In this document: positions 17,988 to 26,906 of the stretch, in pieces
How the letters are laid out: every line of letters starts with the position of its first letter
How positions within the stretch are numbered: position 1 is the first letter of the stretch
NCBI GenBank assembly: GCA_947304495.1
Contig: CAMZBG010000009.1
Span: 1 to 36,767 of the forward strand
Direction of reading: 5' to 3'
From: an uncultured Clostridia bacterium
GTDB lineage: Bacteria > Bacillota_I > Bacilli_A > RF39 > UBA660
Length of the DNA: 36,767 nucleotides
Program-made: the position numbers and the translations under genes
Notes under the pieces: generated by a model
Told to the model about the DNA's origin: nothing
What the model saw: only the letters and a program-made list of their open reading frames with translations
The model's database searches: none

Positions 17988-18045
17988 TTATATCACCAAT
18001 TTAAATATATCACACCGATATATCTTTTTCAATAAACTTGACATG

Positions 18046-19344
18046 TTACTGACATTCTAAATACTTTTTAAGTGATTTATCAGTATAGTAAATATGATGA
18101 ATAGTAACAAATGCTATATTGATAATACTAGAAATAATAAATCCCCAAATACCAATAAACAATGGTAATATAAGTAATAAAATATTCTTTATAATAGAAC
18201 CTATAAGTGTTCCTATCATAGCTTCTTTAGCTAGATTAGCTGCTTGCATATATGATGTAAGTGGTCCTTGAATATAATGCATAATAAATAGGGGAGCAAT
18301 CCATCTGATATAAGTTACTCCTTCTTTAGTGTTATAGATAAAATAAAGTAATTCTTGAGGAAATAAGATAAAGATAGTAGTAAAAAAGATACCTATCATA
18401 AGTGATAATGATAGTGCTTGTTTTAATTTCTTTTGGGTATAATGGTATCTTTTGTTAGATAGACCATTACCAATAACAGGTAATATAGAAGTCGATATAG
18501 CCATTGTAAAGAAAGAAGGAATTAATAAAAGAGGAAAAATATAACCATTAATAATACCATATTCATAAGTAATATAATTACTAGTGTATCCTACTTTTAT
18601 AAGTGTAAAGGTTAAAATTATTGGTTCTAAAAAATAAGAAATAGAGCCAATCAATCTACTTCCAGTGGCATTAAGAGAAACATTTAAAATATCTTTAAGG
18701 ATTATTTTATCTATTTTAATATCATTTAGTTTAATCTTTTTATTTGGAATAAATAACAATAGACATACTTCAGAAGTCAATTCACTGACAATATTAATTA
18801 AAACGACGCCTAATACAGCTATTTTAATGCCATAGATTAATAATTTGGGTATGATATAAATAATAAACAATAATCTAATTAATTGTTCTACAATATTAGA
18901 AATAACATATGGAAGCATATTTTCTTTACCATAAAAGTATCCTTTTAAAATACTCGATAAAGAAATAAATGGAAGTGTTAAACTAATACCAATAATAGGA
19001 TAATAAGTATCAGCATTATTTAATAAATTGTTAGATATATAGGGAGCTAAAACAATTAAAATAATCATAAGGATGAAGTTATATATTAGACTTATAGGTA
19101 TAAGAGGGATAATTACTTTTTTACTACGATTACCAACTGATATTAATTTACTAATAGCTGTTGGTAAAGATAAAGTAGATAACGTTATAAATAAATTAAA
19201 GGTAGGCATAACTAACATATATAAACCAATACCATTATTACCAATACTTCTAGTTAAAAAAATTTTAATAATCATAGCCATAAGTTTAGTAATGGCACCA
19301 CCAACAATTAAAATAGCAGTTGATTTGATAAATTTATTTTTCAT
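18046..19344 (-). CDS. SpoVB/MurJ-type lipid flippase (MOP family)
   Basis: The 432-aa integral membrane protein has about 12-14 spans. The N-terminus FIKSTAILIVGGAITKLMAMI, then RSIGNNGIGLYMLVMPTFNL and ALPTAISKLIS-like text, is typical of the stage V sporulation protein B/YtgP branch of the multidrug-oligosaccharide-polysaccharide exporters, which flip lipid-linked peptidoglycan or other polymer precursors. The family's usual length is about 450-540 aa, so this is at the short end. A murC gene diverges from its promoter region. Whether it serves the spore cortex or the vegetative wall cannot be decided here, but a CotE gene nearby favours sporulation. Confidence 0.88.
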   Translation of the reverse strand: MKNKFIKSTAILIVGGAITKLMAMIIKIFLTRSIGNNGIGLYMLVMPTFNLFITLSTLSLPTAISKLISVGNRSKKVIIPLIPISLIYNFILMIILIVLAPYISNNLLNNADTYYPIIGISLTLPFISLSSILKGYFYGKENMLPYVISNIVEQLIRLLFIIYIIPKLLIYGIKIAVLGVVLINIVSELTSEVCLLLFIPNKKIKLNDIKIDKIILKDILNVSLNATGSRLIGSISYFLEPIILTFTLIKVGYTSNYITYEYGIINGYIFPLLLIPSFFTMAISTSILPVIGNGLSNKRYHYTQKKLKQALSLSLMIGIFFTTIFILFPQELLYFIYNTKEGVTYIRWIAPLFIMHYIQGPLTSYMQAANLAKEAMIGTLIGSIIKNILLLILPLFIGIWGFIISSIINIAFVTIHHIYYTDKSLKKYLECQ

Positions 19345-19429
19345 AATTAATTATATGTTATTTAATAGTAATAATTAGTGTATAAATATAATAAGTATGA
19401 TATAATTAAGTAGAAAGAGAGTGATAACT

Positions 19430-20734
19430 ATGTACCATTTTATTGGAATTAAGGGTGCTGGAATGAGTTCTTTGGCAGTTATTTTAAAACAATTAGGTTA
19501 TGAAGTTAAAGGAAGTGATTTACCAAAGCATTTCTTTACCGAAGCAGAATTAATTAAGAATAATATTCCGATGACTCCATACAGTAAAGATAATATTACT
19601 TTAGGACTAAAGATTATTAAAGGAGCTTCAATTACTGAAGATAATGAAGAATTAATAAGAGCAAGAGAACTTAATTTAGAAATAATCGATTATGAAGATA
19701 TGATTGGTGTATTAACCAGAAAATTTAAAACAATATGTATTGCCGGTTGTCATGGTAAAACCACGACAACAGCTATGATGTCTCTTGTTTTAGATAAGAT
19801 TGTGGGAACAAATTATCTAATTGGTGATGGTACAGGACATGCTAATAAAGATAACGAATTCTTTGCTTTAGAAAGTTGTGAATATCGTCGCCATTTTCTA
19901 GCGTATACACCATATTATGCGGTTATTCTTAATATTGATTTAGATCACGTAGATTATTTTAAAGATATTAATGACATTATTAGTGCTTATGAAGAATTTG
20001 CTAATAAGGCAACAAAAATGGTTATAGCTTGTGGCGATGATGATAATACAAGAAAAATGAAACTAGATAAGCCAGTGATTTATTTTGGACTTAATGAAAA
20101 TAATGAAGTTAGAGCAGTGAATATAGATTACAATAAAGATGGTACTAGTTTTGATGTCGTAATTAAAGGTAATATGTATGGCCACTTTGATTTACCAATA
20201 TTTGCTAATCATCAATTATTAGATTCCTTAGCAGTTATCAGTATTTGTTATTTAGAAGGCTTTAATAGCGATGAAGTATTAAAATACTTTAAAGAATTTA
20301 AAGGAGCTAAAAGAAGATTTACGGAAACTTTTGTTGGAAATAATGTCATAATCGATGATTATGCGCATCATCCAAATGAAGTTAAATCAGTAATTAATGC
20401 AGTTAAACAAAAATATCCCGATAAGAAACTTATTGCTATATTTCAACCACATACATTTACTCGTACTCAAGAATTTGCTAATGATTTAGCTAATGTTTTA
20501 AAAGAAACTGATGAAGCATATATTATGGATATTCATCCAGCAAGAGAAAAGCAAGAAGATTATCCAGAAGTAACTAAAGATATAATAATTAATAAATTAA
20601 GTAATGGTCATTCACTAACAATGGATGAAGCAGATAAACTAGCAGTTTACGATAATGCGGTATTTGCATTTATGTCTCCAAACGATGTTAGCAAATTAGA
20701 AAATGACTTAATTAAACTTAAGAGTAATATTTAG
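19430..20734 (+). CDS. murC: UDP-N-acetylmuramate--L-alanine ligase
   Basis: This cytoplasmic Mur ligase adds L-alanine to UDP-MurNAc, the first step of the peptide stem. The 434-aa protein shows the MurC N-terminal Rossmann motif FIGIKGAGMSSLA, the ATP loop GCHGKTTTT (106-114), ESCEYRRHF, NIDLDHVDYF, GAKRRF, DDYAHHPNEV and FQPHTFTRT. The P-loop has cysteine (C107) where most MurC proteins have threonine. The start is ATG 19430, well spaced from GAGAGTGAT; the GTG at 19421 lies inside the ribosome site. An extended -10 TGATATAAT (19398-19406) precedes it. It stands alone rather than in a mur cluster. Confidence 0.95.
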   Translation: MYHFIGIKGAGMSSLAVILKQLGYEVKGSDLPKHFFTEAELIKNNIPMTPYSKDNITLGLKIIKGASITEDNEELIRARELNLEIIDYEDMIGVLTRKFKTICIAGCHGKTTTTAMMSLVLDKIVGTNYLIGDGTGHANKDNEFFALESCEYRRHFLAYTPYYAVILNIDLDHVDYFKDINDIISAYEEFANKATKMVIACGDDDNTRKMKLDKPVIYFGLNENNEVRAVNIDYNKDGTSFDVVIKGNMYGHFDLPIFANHQLLDSLAVISICYLEGFNSDEVLKYFKEFKGAKRRFTETFVGNNVIIDDYAHHPNEVKSVINAVKQKYPDKKLIAIFQPHTFTRTQEFANDLANVLKETDEAYIMDIHPAREKQEDYPEVTKDIIINKLSNGHSLTMDEADKLAVYDNAVFAFMSPNDVSKLENDLIKLKSNI

Positions 20735-20764
20735 TTAACATAGTGATTAATTTAAAAGAAAAAT

Positions 20765-20804
20765 AAAGAAGTTTTACGAAAAAAAAGTAAAACGTCTTTT
20801 TTTT
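20765..20804 (+). terminator. intrinsic terminator after murC
   Basis: AAAGAAGTTTTAC pairs with GTAAAACGTCTTT (one mismatch) around a GAAAAAAAA loop, followed by a T tract. Confidence 0.85.
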
Positions 20805-20834
20805 CGTGAATATTATTAGTGAGGAGGGAAAAAT

Positions 20835-22916
20835 ATGACAAAAAATTTCATCGTTATCCAGGATGGAATTAAAGAATGTGGTAGTGCTTGTCTTTTGTCC
20901 ATCATTAGATATTACGGAGGAAATGTTTCTTTAGAAAAAATATTGGAATTAACAAATACCACTAAAGAGGGAACAACATTTTATGATCTTAAGGTAGCTG
21001 CTTTAGAAATTGGTTTGGCAGCTAAAGGATATAAGTTAGAATCAATTAACAGTCTATATGAAATTGATAAACCATTCATTAGTCAAGTTATTATAAACAA
21101 TTATACTCATTTTGTAGTAGTCTACAAAATGAGTAATAATATAATGACGATAATGGATCCAGCTAAAGGAATGGTAAAACTAGATGTACGTAAATTTAAA
21201 GAAATATGGACAGGCTATATTCTTATCTTAGAACCTTATAAAAAATTACCAGAATATGCTGATAATAATTATTTAAATAAGATTATTAAATGGGTAATAG
21301 TGAATAATAAAAAGATGATTTTAAATCTAATATTTTTAACATTAGTAACGACTTTAATGACATGTATTTATGGTTATCATTTTAAAGTATTAATCGATGT
21401 TGGAATAAACACCAATAAATTAAATTTATTGGTAATAACAATTATCTTTATAATTATTTTATTGATAAAGTTAATATCTGAATACTTAAGAAATAGTCTT
21501 TTGTTATATCTAAATCAAAAAATTGATTTATCCATAATAACTACTACCATAAATAAAGTTATTTCTCTTCCTTATAGTTATTATAAAAATAAAACAACAG
21601 GTGAGACCATATCTAGAATAAATGATTTATTCTATATAAAGAATGTTATTTCAAAAATGATAACCACAATATTCTTTGATATGATTTTATCAGTTATGGT
21701 ATTTATGGTCTTATTTATAATCAATAAAACGATGACTATTACTTTAATTATAATAATTATAGCTTATTTCTTAATTTTTCTTCTTTATAAAACAACTATC
21801 AAAGATATGGTTAACAATATTCAGGTAGAAAGTGGGAAAGTAAATTCTTTATTAGTTGAGTCGATAAATAGCTATGAGACAATTAAAGGATTACATATAG
21901 AAGAGCATTTTAAAAATAAGATCAATACTCAATATTTAAAAACAATAGATAGTAATATAACTTTATCAAAGATTATTAATGCAGAAAACTTATTAAAAGA
22001 TTTGATTGAGGGTATTACAATTATGTTTATTATGTATATGGGTATTAATAATGTTATGGATAAATCACTGACAGTAGGATCACTTGTTACTTACAATACA
22101 TTATTATTCTATTTCTTAACACCAATTAGAAATTCATTAGATTTTTATAAAGAACTATCTTATACCAAAAATAGCATTAAAAGAGTAAATAATCTTTTAA
22201 ATTATAAATATGAAAAGTTAGACAAAGAAAGCTATTTAAATATGGATGGAGATATTATAATAAACAAACTAAATTTTAGTTACAACAATAAAGAAGTGAT
22301 TTTAAAAGATATCAATTTAAATATTAAATCAGGCAGTAAAGTTTTAATTTTAGGTTCTTCAGGAACTGGAAAATCTACTTTATTAAAGATATTGTATCGT
22401 TATTATGAGATAAATAGAGGACAAGTATTTATCAATAATTATGATTTACTTGATTATGAAATAACTGATATTAGAAAGAATATTACTTATATCTCACAAA
22501 ATGAATTTTTATATACAGATTCAATTAAGAATAATATCATTTTAGATAGAAAAGTGTCAGATACAGAATTCTTAAATATTTGTAAGTTAACATATGTCTC
22601 AGAAATTGTTAAAAATAATATATTGTCTTACAACTATTGTCTTTCAGAAAATGGAGTCAATATATCTGGTGGACAAAGACAAAGAATTATTTTGGCTAGA
22701 GCGATATTAAAAAAAGCAAAAATAATCTTGATCGATGAAGGACTCAATGAAATAGATGTCAATTTAGAACGAAAGATTTTAAAAAATATCTTTAATTATT
22801 GCCAAGATAAAACGATTATTATCGTTTCACATCGAACTGATAATATGGATTTATATGATAATGTAATTAGATTAGAAGATGGAAAAGTAAAGGATGTGTT
22901 AGTAAGAAATGGATGA
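20835..22916 (+). CDS. bacteriocin-processing ABC transporter with C39 peptidase
   Basis: The 693-aa protein combines three parts. An N-terminal C39 cysteine protease cuts double-glycine leaders (C15 in GIKECGSACL, H92 in THFVVVY, D108 in IMDPAKG). A six-span ABC permease occupies about 155-440. The ATPase has Walker A GSSGTGKST (507-515), signature SGGQRQR (611-617), Walker B with D634-E635, and a VSHR switch. It cleaves and exports peptides in one step, as in LagD/ComA/PCAT1. It has a GAGGAGGG ribosome site. The next gene overlaps by 8 nt, and two GG-leader peptides follow, which are the obvious substrates. Confidence 0.95.
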   Translation: MTKNFIVIQDGIKECGSACLLSIIRYYGGNVSLEKILELTNTTKEGTTFYDLKVAALEIGLAAKGYKLESINSLYEIDKPFISQVIINNYTHFVVVYKMSNNIMTIMDPAKGMVKLDVRKFKEIWTGYILILEPYKKLPEYADNNYLNKIIKWVIVNNKKMILNLIFLTLVTTLMTCIYGYHFKVLIDVGINTNKLNLLVITIIFIIILLIKLISEYLRNSLLLYLNQKIDLSIITTTINKVISLPYSYYKNKTTGETISRINDLFYIKNVISKMITTIFFDMILSVMVFMVLFIINKTMTITLIIIIIAYFLIFLLYKTTIKDMVNNIQVESGKVNSLLVESINSYETIKGLHIEEHFKNKINTQYLKTIDSNITLSKIINAENLLKDLIEGITIMFIMYMGINNVMDKSLTVGSLVTYNTLLFYFLTPIRNSLDFYKELSYTKNSIKRVNNLLNYKYEKLDKESYLNMDGDIIINKLNFSYNNKEVILKDINLNIKSGSKVLILGSSGTGKSTLLKILYRYYEINRGQVFINNYDLLDYEITDIRKNITYISQNEFLYTDSIKNNIILDRKVSDTEFLNICKLTYVSEIVKNNILSYNYCLSENGVNISGGQRQRIILARAILKKAKIILIDEGLNEIDVNLERKILKNIFNYCQDKTIIIVSHRTDNMDLYDNVIRLEDGKVKDVLVRNG

Positions 22917-23328
22917 TGTTTTAGCAATCGATTTAATTATGAATAGAAAAAAATATCCAATAATCTATAATGCTTCAATCATATGTTTAGTGATACTTCT
23001 AGTAACAAGTTATATTATATTTGTTTACAAGTATCAAAGTTATTACATTACTAAAGGAAAAATTACTGATAATAAATTAGAATTACTAGTTAGCAGTAGT
23101 AATTTAAAATATATAAATCAAAACAATACATTAAAAATAGATAATAAATATTATTCATATAAAATTGTTTCTATTGATGACGAAATCTATTTAGATAATA
23201 ATTACAATGATTATCAATATGTATATTTATTAGTTCAAGGTTTAGTTAATATCGATAATTATGTATACGAAATACAGATACCAAAAGAAAATAAAATCAT
23301 AGCCAAATATTTAAAAGAATACTTATAA
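22909..23328 (+). CDS. small membrane accessory protein of the bacteriocin exporter
   Basis: The 139-aa protein has a short cytoplasmic N-terminus, one membrane span (about 19-43: ASIICLVILLVTSYIIFVY) and an extracytoplasmic strand-rich domain of about 95 residues. It overlaps the transporter gene by 8 nt. HlyD-like accessory proteins usually sit in this position but are some 450 aa with long coiled coils; this one resembles only the membrane anchor plus a small domain. It may be a minimal periplasmic-adaptor equivalent, or an immunity protein. The sequence does not decide between them. Confidence 0.75.
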   Translation: MDDVLAIDLIMNRKKYPIIYNASIICLVILLVTSYIIFVYKYQSYYITKGKITDNKLELLVSSSNLKYINQNNTLKIDNKYYSYKIVSIDDEIYLDNNYNDYQYVYLLVQGLVNIDNYVYEIQIPKENKIIAKYLKEYL

Positions 23329-23338
23329 GGAGGTATAA

Positions 23339-23476
23339 ATGGAATTAACAGAAAATGAAATGTATGCCGTTAATGGTGGCATAGCATGGTATGTAGTAGC
23401 TGGAGTTGCCGGATTAATTACATATGTAATTGGCATTTTTAGTGGCTATACCAATCCTAATAAATGCAATAATTAG
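23339..23476 (+). CDS. double-glycine bacteriocin precursor 1 (45 aa)
   Basis: The leader MELTENEMYAVNGG (14 aa) ends in the GG cleavage site recognised by C39 peptidases. The predicted mature peptide has 31 residues and is hydrophobic, with GVAGLITYVIG and a GxxxG motif (GIFSG), and ends NPNKCNN with one cysteine. A perfect AAGGAGG ribosome site lies 5 nt from the ATG, directly after the transporter accessory gene. GxxxG motifs mediate helix-helix pairing in class IIb two-peptide bacteriocins. The gene is short and easily missed. Confidence 0.85.
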   Translation: MELTENEMYAVNGGIAWYVVAGVAGLITYVIGIFSGYTNPNKCNN

Positions 23477-23490
23477 AAAGGAGAAATAAC

Positions 23491-23664
23491 GTGGAAATAA
23501 ATGAATTAAAAAATAATGAAATGGAAAATATTTCCGGTGGAGCAATTACATCACAATTTATCAATGCTGTTACTAAAGCAATTGGTGCTATATATAGTTT
23601 AGGAAAAGATACAGGAAGCACGATTAGAAGATTAGTAAGCGGTAAATATTGTCCTGCCAATTAA
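23491..23664 (+). CDS. double-glycine bacteriocin precursor 2 (57 aa)
   Basis: It starts with GTG after AAAGGAGA, 14 nt behind peptide 1. The 17-aa leader (EINELKNNEMENISGG after the initiator) is a canonical GG leader. The predicted mature peptide has 40 residues: AITSQFINAVTKAIGAIYSL, GKDTG (a GxxxG motif), TIRRLVSG and the end KYCPAN with one cysteine. It is cationic and amphipathic. Together with peptide 1 it fits a two-component class IIb bacteriocin. A terminator follows 7 nt after the stop. Confidence 0.85.
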   Translation: MEINELKNNEMENISGGAITSQFINAVTKAIGAIYSLGKDTGSTIRRLVSGKYCPAN

Positions 23665-23671
23665 ATAAAAG

Positions 23672-23699
23672 AGTGTAGACTATAAAGTCTACACTTTTT
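23672..23699 (+). terminator. intrinsic terminator of the bacteriocin operon
   Basis: A perfect 10-bp stem, AGTGTAGACT (23672-23681) with AGTCTACACT (23686-23695), has an ATAA loop and T5. Confidence 0.92.
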
Positions 23700-23702
23700 A
23701 AC

Positions 23703-23731
23703 TTGAAAAATATGTTTAAATTTGTTAAAAT
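23703..23731 (+). promoter_or_regulatory. promoter of the second flippase-like gene
   Basis: TTGAAA (23703-23708), a 17-nt spacer and TAAAAT (23726-23731) lie immediately after the bacteriocin terminator. Confidence 0.6.
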
Positions 23732-23758
23732 TAATTTATAAGAGGGAGTATGGATAAT

Positions 23759-25177
23759 ATGAAAGAGGACAAAATTTCACTTTTAAAATTATTTAATTTA
23801 ATTTCAATAGTGTTTTTATATTATATATTAGGCTCTAAAAACTTATTTTTATATGTTTTATCATTCAGTCTATATAATATTTTTATGGCCTCTTTTGACG
23901 GAATAACAATTAAAGCATCACTTCAAAATTTAGAAACCCTATCTTCAAAGAAAAAACTATTTAGGGTAATGATGGTGATAATTAGCTTTATTTGGGCATT
24001 ATTTATCTTACTTAGTATTTTAATTAGTGATTTAGTTAGTGTCTTTTTAAATATCGATAATATATTACCAATATTTGTGGTGATGAGTATATCTTTAATA
24101 ACTAAGCCATGTGTTAAGATAATAGCGGAATACTTAGAGAACATTAAACATAATCGTCATTATACTGAATTACTATATATCTATCATGAATTAGACTATA
24201 TCTTAATTGTAATCATTGCTTTAATAACATTTAGAGTATTTAAGTTGGATGTAGTAATTGCTACAGCGTCTTTATATCTATCAAAAATATTTAGTGCTAT
24301 TATTGTAATGGGTACTTTGTATTTATTAAATAGACCAATAAAACATATTAAAGTATTTAACAAAGATAATGCCAATTATTTTAAAGAAGTTAAAAAAGTG
24401 TTGACAAAGAATAGTACAAAAAGTACTATTAATATAGTAAGGAATAGCTACTATTATCTTTCGATTATTATTTTATATTTAGTATTTAGTACTAGATATA
24501 ATTATAAATTAGATGATGTTCAAGAAATAATAAGCTTTGTATATTTCTATGCATTATCGATAGTTGATTATTTAATATATGTAGCTAAACTGACAATTAA
24601 AGGATTACCAAGTGATATGTTGCCTACTGATAAAGTATATAATAGCTTTAAAGCAATGCTACCAATGGCAATTATCTTTGGCGTGATATCACCATTAACA
24701 TGTCGAGTAATCTTTAATGATCCAAGCAAATCAATATATTTAGTAATGATAAATTTTATGGCTATATTTGTTTTATTATATGATTTAACATTTGATGCCG
24801 TAAAAAACAAATTAATTATCAATGTTAGTTTAATTAGCGGATTATTAGTAAAAGTAATTACTATTATTCCACTTATTAACGCTTTTTACCGAATGGGCTA
24901 TAATCTTGTATATGGCGATGTAGTAAGTACAATTATTGCATTATTTACATCGATAATTATCAATTATATTCATCTTAAAAAAATTAACCCATCGGCAAGT
25001 AATTACTTTGAAAAATTACTTAATATATTGTATGAAAATATATTATTAGGGATAATATTAATATTAGCACAATTTATAGTTCCATTAGATACAAGATATT
25101 ACTTCAAAGCATTAGGACTTATTATTATCTATTTGGCTATAAGTCTAGCATTTATGAAAATAAAGAATAAAAAGTGA
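23759..25177 (+). CDS. polytopic MOP-superfamily-like membrane protein
   Basis: The protein of about 472 aa has 12-14 hydrophobic segments and the general layout of polysaccharide flippases (paired spans, a basic cytoplasmic loop near 130-140, KHIKVFNKDNANYFKEVKKVL around 195-215), but the sequence is well diverged. AGAGGGAG (23741-23748) is one base from ATG 23750 and ten from ATG 23759; I prefer the latter, with modest confidence. It has its own promoter after the bacteriocin terminator and sits 9 nt before ppaC. A role in wall polymer export is inference; an immunity role for the adjacent bacteriocin cannot be excluded. Confidence 0.75.
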   Translation: MKEDKISLLKLFNLISIVFLYYILGSKNLFLYVLSFSLYNIFMASFDGITIKASLQNLETLSSKKKLFRVMMVIISFIWALFILLSILISDLVSVFLNIDNILPIFVVMSISLITKPCVKIIAEYLENIKHNRHYTELLYIYHELDYILIVIIALITFRVFKLDVVIATASLYLSKIFSAIIVMGTLYLLNRPIKHIKVFNKDNANYFKEVKKVLTKNSTKSTINIVRNSYYYLSIIILYLVFSTRYNYKLDDVQEIISFVYFYALSIVDYLIYVAKLTIKGLPSDMLPTDKVYNSFKAMLPMAIIFGVISPLTCRVIFNDPSKSIYLVMINFMAIFVLLYDLTFDAVKNKLIINVSLISGLLVKVITIIPLINAFYRMGYNLVYGDVVSTIIALFTSIIINYIHLKKINPSASNYFEKLLNILYENILLGIILILAQFIVPLDTRYYFKALGLIIIYLAISLAFMKIKNKK

Positions 25178-25186
25178 GGTTAAAAC

Positions 25187-26800
25187 ATGGAGAAAGTATA
25201 TGTATTTGGTCATCGTAATCCTGATACGGATAGTGTAACGGCAGCGATTACTTTAGCTTATTTAAAAAAGAAACAAGGAATGAATGCGGTTCCAGCTATT
25301 TTAAGTTCTATCAGCAGGGAGACCAAATATGCTTTAAACTACTTTGGAGTTAAAGAACCAGTATTCTTAAATGATGTCAAATTAAAAGTAAAAGATTTAG
25401 ATTATTCAAAAGGATATATGGCTGATATGGATTGTTCCATATATGATGCTTATCATAAAATGGTCGAAGAAGGAATCAGTAAAATACCAATTGTCGATAA
25501 ACAAAAAAAGATTTTAGGTATTGTCAGCATGAAAGATATTGCCGAAGAGTGTTTAGTAGGTGAATACTCTAAAATAGATAGTTGCTATAAAAATATATTG
25601 GCGGCGATAAACGGCGAAAAAGTAATCAAATACGATAATATTATTAAAGGTAGATTGATTGTACCGGGATATCGTTCGACAACATTTATAAATGAAGTTG
25701 AATTAAATGAGAATGATATTTTAATAACGGGGAATAGACATAGTATTATCGAATATGCAATCATTTCAAAAGTTAAATTAATAATTGTTACTAACGATTT
25801 AGAAGTTAAGCCAGAACAATTAAAGATGGCTAAAGAGAATAGAGTAAATATTATAAAAACTAAACATACTACTTTAGATACGATTAAAAAATTTAATTTC
25901 TGTAATAGTGTATCAACAATCGTAAACACAAGAAAAATACATATAATAAATGAAAATGATGATTTAAGTACTTTTATTAGTGAAGCTGAAAAATCTAAAT
26001 ATACATATTATCCAATTGTTGATAACAATAAAAAATGTTTAGGTATTGTCAAATTTGCTAATGTTGGATATCAACATAAGAAAAAAGTTATTTTAGTCGA
26101 TCATAATTCATATGAACAATCAGCTGTTGGTTTGGAAGAATCAGATATTCTAGAAATTGTCGACCATCATAATATTTCTAATATTGGGACAACCCATCCG
26201 ATTAATTTTAGAAATATGCCTGTAGGTAGTACCAATACGATTATCTATTTAATGTATAAAGAAAATGATATTAGAATTCCAAAAGATATAGCTGGATTAA
26301 TGCTATCAGGTATCTTATCAGATACGCTTATCTTAAATTCACCAACGACAACTAATTTGGATAAAGATGCTGTCAACAATTTAGCAAGAATTGCTAAAGT
26401 TAGTTATAAAAAATATGGATTTGATATGATATCCTATGGTACTAAGTTAGTTGGTAAAACTAGAGAAGAAATACTTTATAACGATTTTAAACGTTATCCA
26501 ACCGATTCAGGAACAATTGGTCTTGGTCAGATATATACGACAAATATTGCCGATATGGAAAAACAACAAAAGGCATATATCGATATGTTAAACAATGTAG
26601 CTAAAGTTAATGAATATAAATTTGTAGCATTATTTGTTACTGATATAATCAAAAATGGTACTTATGTATATTATAGTGATGAAGCTAGAGATATCTTAGG
26701 AAAAGCCTTTAACGTCGAAATGGAAGAGGGTATTTATTTACAAGATGTCTTATCTAGGAAAATGCAAATTTTACCAGCAATTTTAGATATTATGAATTAA
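25187..26800 (+). CDS. ppaC: family II (Mn-dependent) inorganic pyrophosphatase with CBS domains
   Basis: This cytosolic DHH-superfamily enzyme splits pyrophosphate. The 537-aa protein has the first metal motif GHRNPDTDS (8-16). It then has a regulatory insert of about 230 residues holding a CBS domain (YMADMDCSIYDAYHKMVEEGISKIPIVD), a DRTGG-like module and a second CBS domain. The catalytic part resumes with VDHHN (D326-H328), GSTNT, and the C-terminal DHHA2 domain. CBS-containing pyrophosphatases are controlled by adenine nucleotides, so energy charge probably tunes activity. The start follows a GAGGT site. A terminator follows. Confidence 0.94.
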   Translation: MEKVYVFGHRNPDTDSVTAAITLAYLKKKQGMNAVPAILSSISRETKYALNYFGVKEPVFLNDVKLKVKDLDYSKGYMADMDCSIYDAYHKMVEEGISKIPIVDKQKKILGIVSMKDIAEECLVGEYSKIDSCYKNILAAINGEKVIKYDNIIKGRLIVPGYRSTTFINEVELNENDILITGNRHSIIEYAIISKVKLIIVTNDLEVKPEQLKMAKENRVNIIKTKHTTLDTIKKFNFCNSVSTIVNTRKIHIINENDDLSTFISEAEKSKYTYYPIVDNNKKCLGIVKFANVGYQHKKKVILVDHNSYEQSAVGLEESDILEIVDHHNISNIGTTHPINFRNMPVGSTNTIIYLMYKENDIRIPKDIAGLMLSGILSDTLILNSPTTTNLDKDAVNNLARIAKVSYKKYGFDMISYGTKLVGKTREEILYNDFKRYPTDSGTIGLGQIYTTNIADMEKQQKAYIDMLNNVAKVNEYKFVALFVTDIIKNGTYVYYSDEARDILGKAFNVEMEEGIYLQDVLSRKMQILPAILDIMN

Positions 26801-26806
26801 ACAAAG

Positions 26807-26833
26807 CAAATGTTAATAATAACATTTGTTTTT
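26807..26833 (+). terminator. intrinsic terminator after ppaC
   Basis: A perfect 9-bp stem, CAAATGTTA (26807-26815) with TAACATTTG (26820-26828), has an ATAA loop and T5. Confidence 0.9.
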
Positions 26834-26855
26834 CTATAAAAAAACGCATATTTAC

Positions 26856-26884
26856 TTGAAAAAATAAGGATATTTAGATATAAT
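26856..26884 (+). promoter_or_regulatory. promoter of ackA
   Basis: TTGAAA (26856-26861), a 17-nt spacer and a perfect TATAAT (26879-26884) precede an AAAGAGGTG ribosome site. Confidence 0.75.
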
Positions 26885-26906
26885 TACATAAGAAAGAGGT
26901 GTAGTA

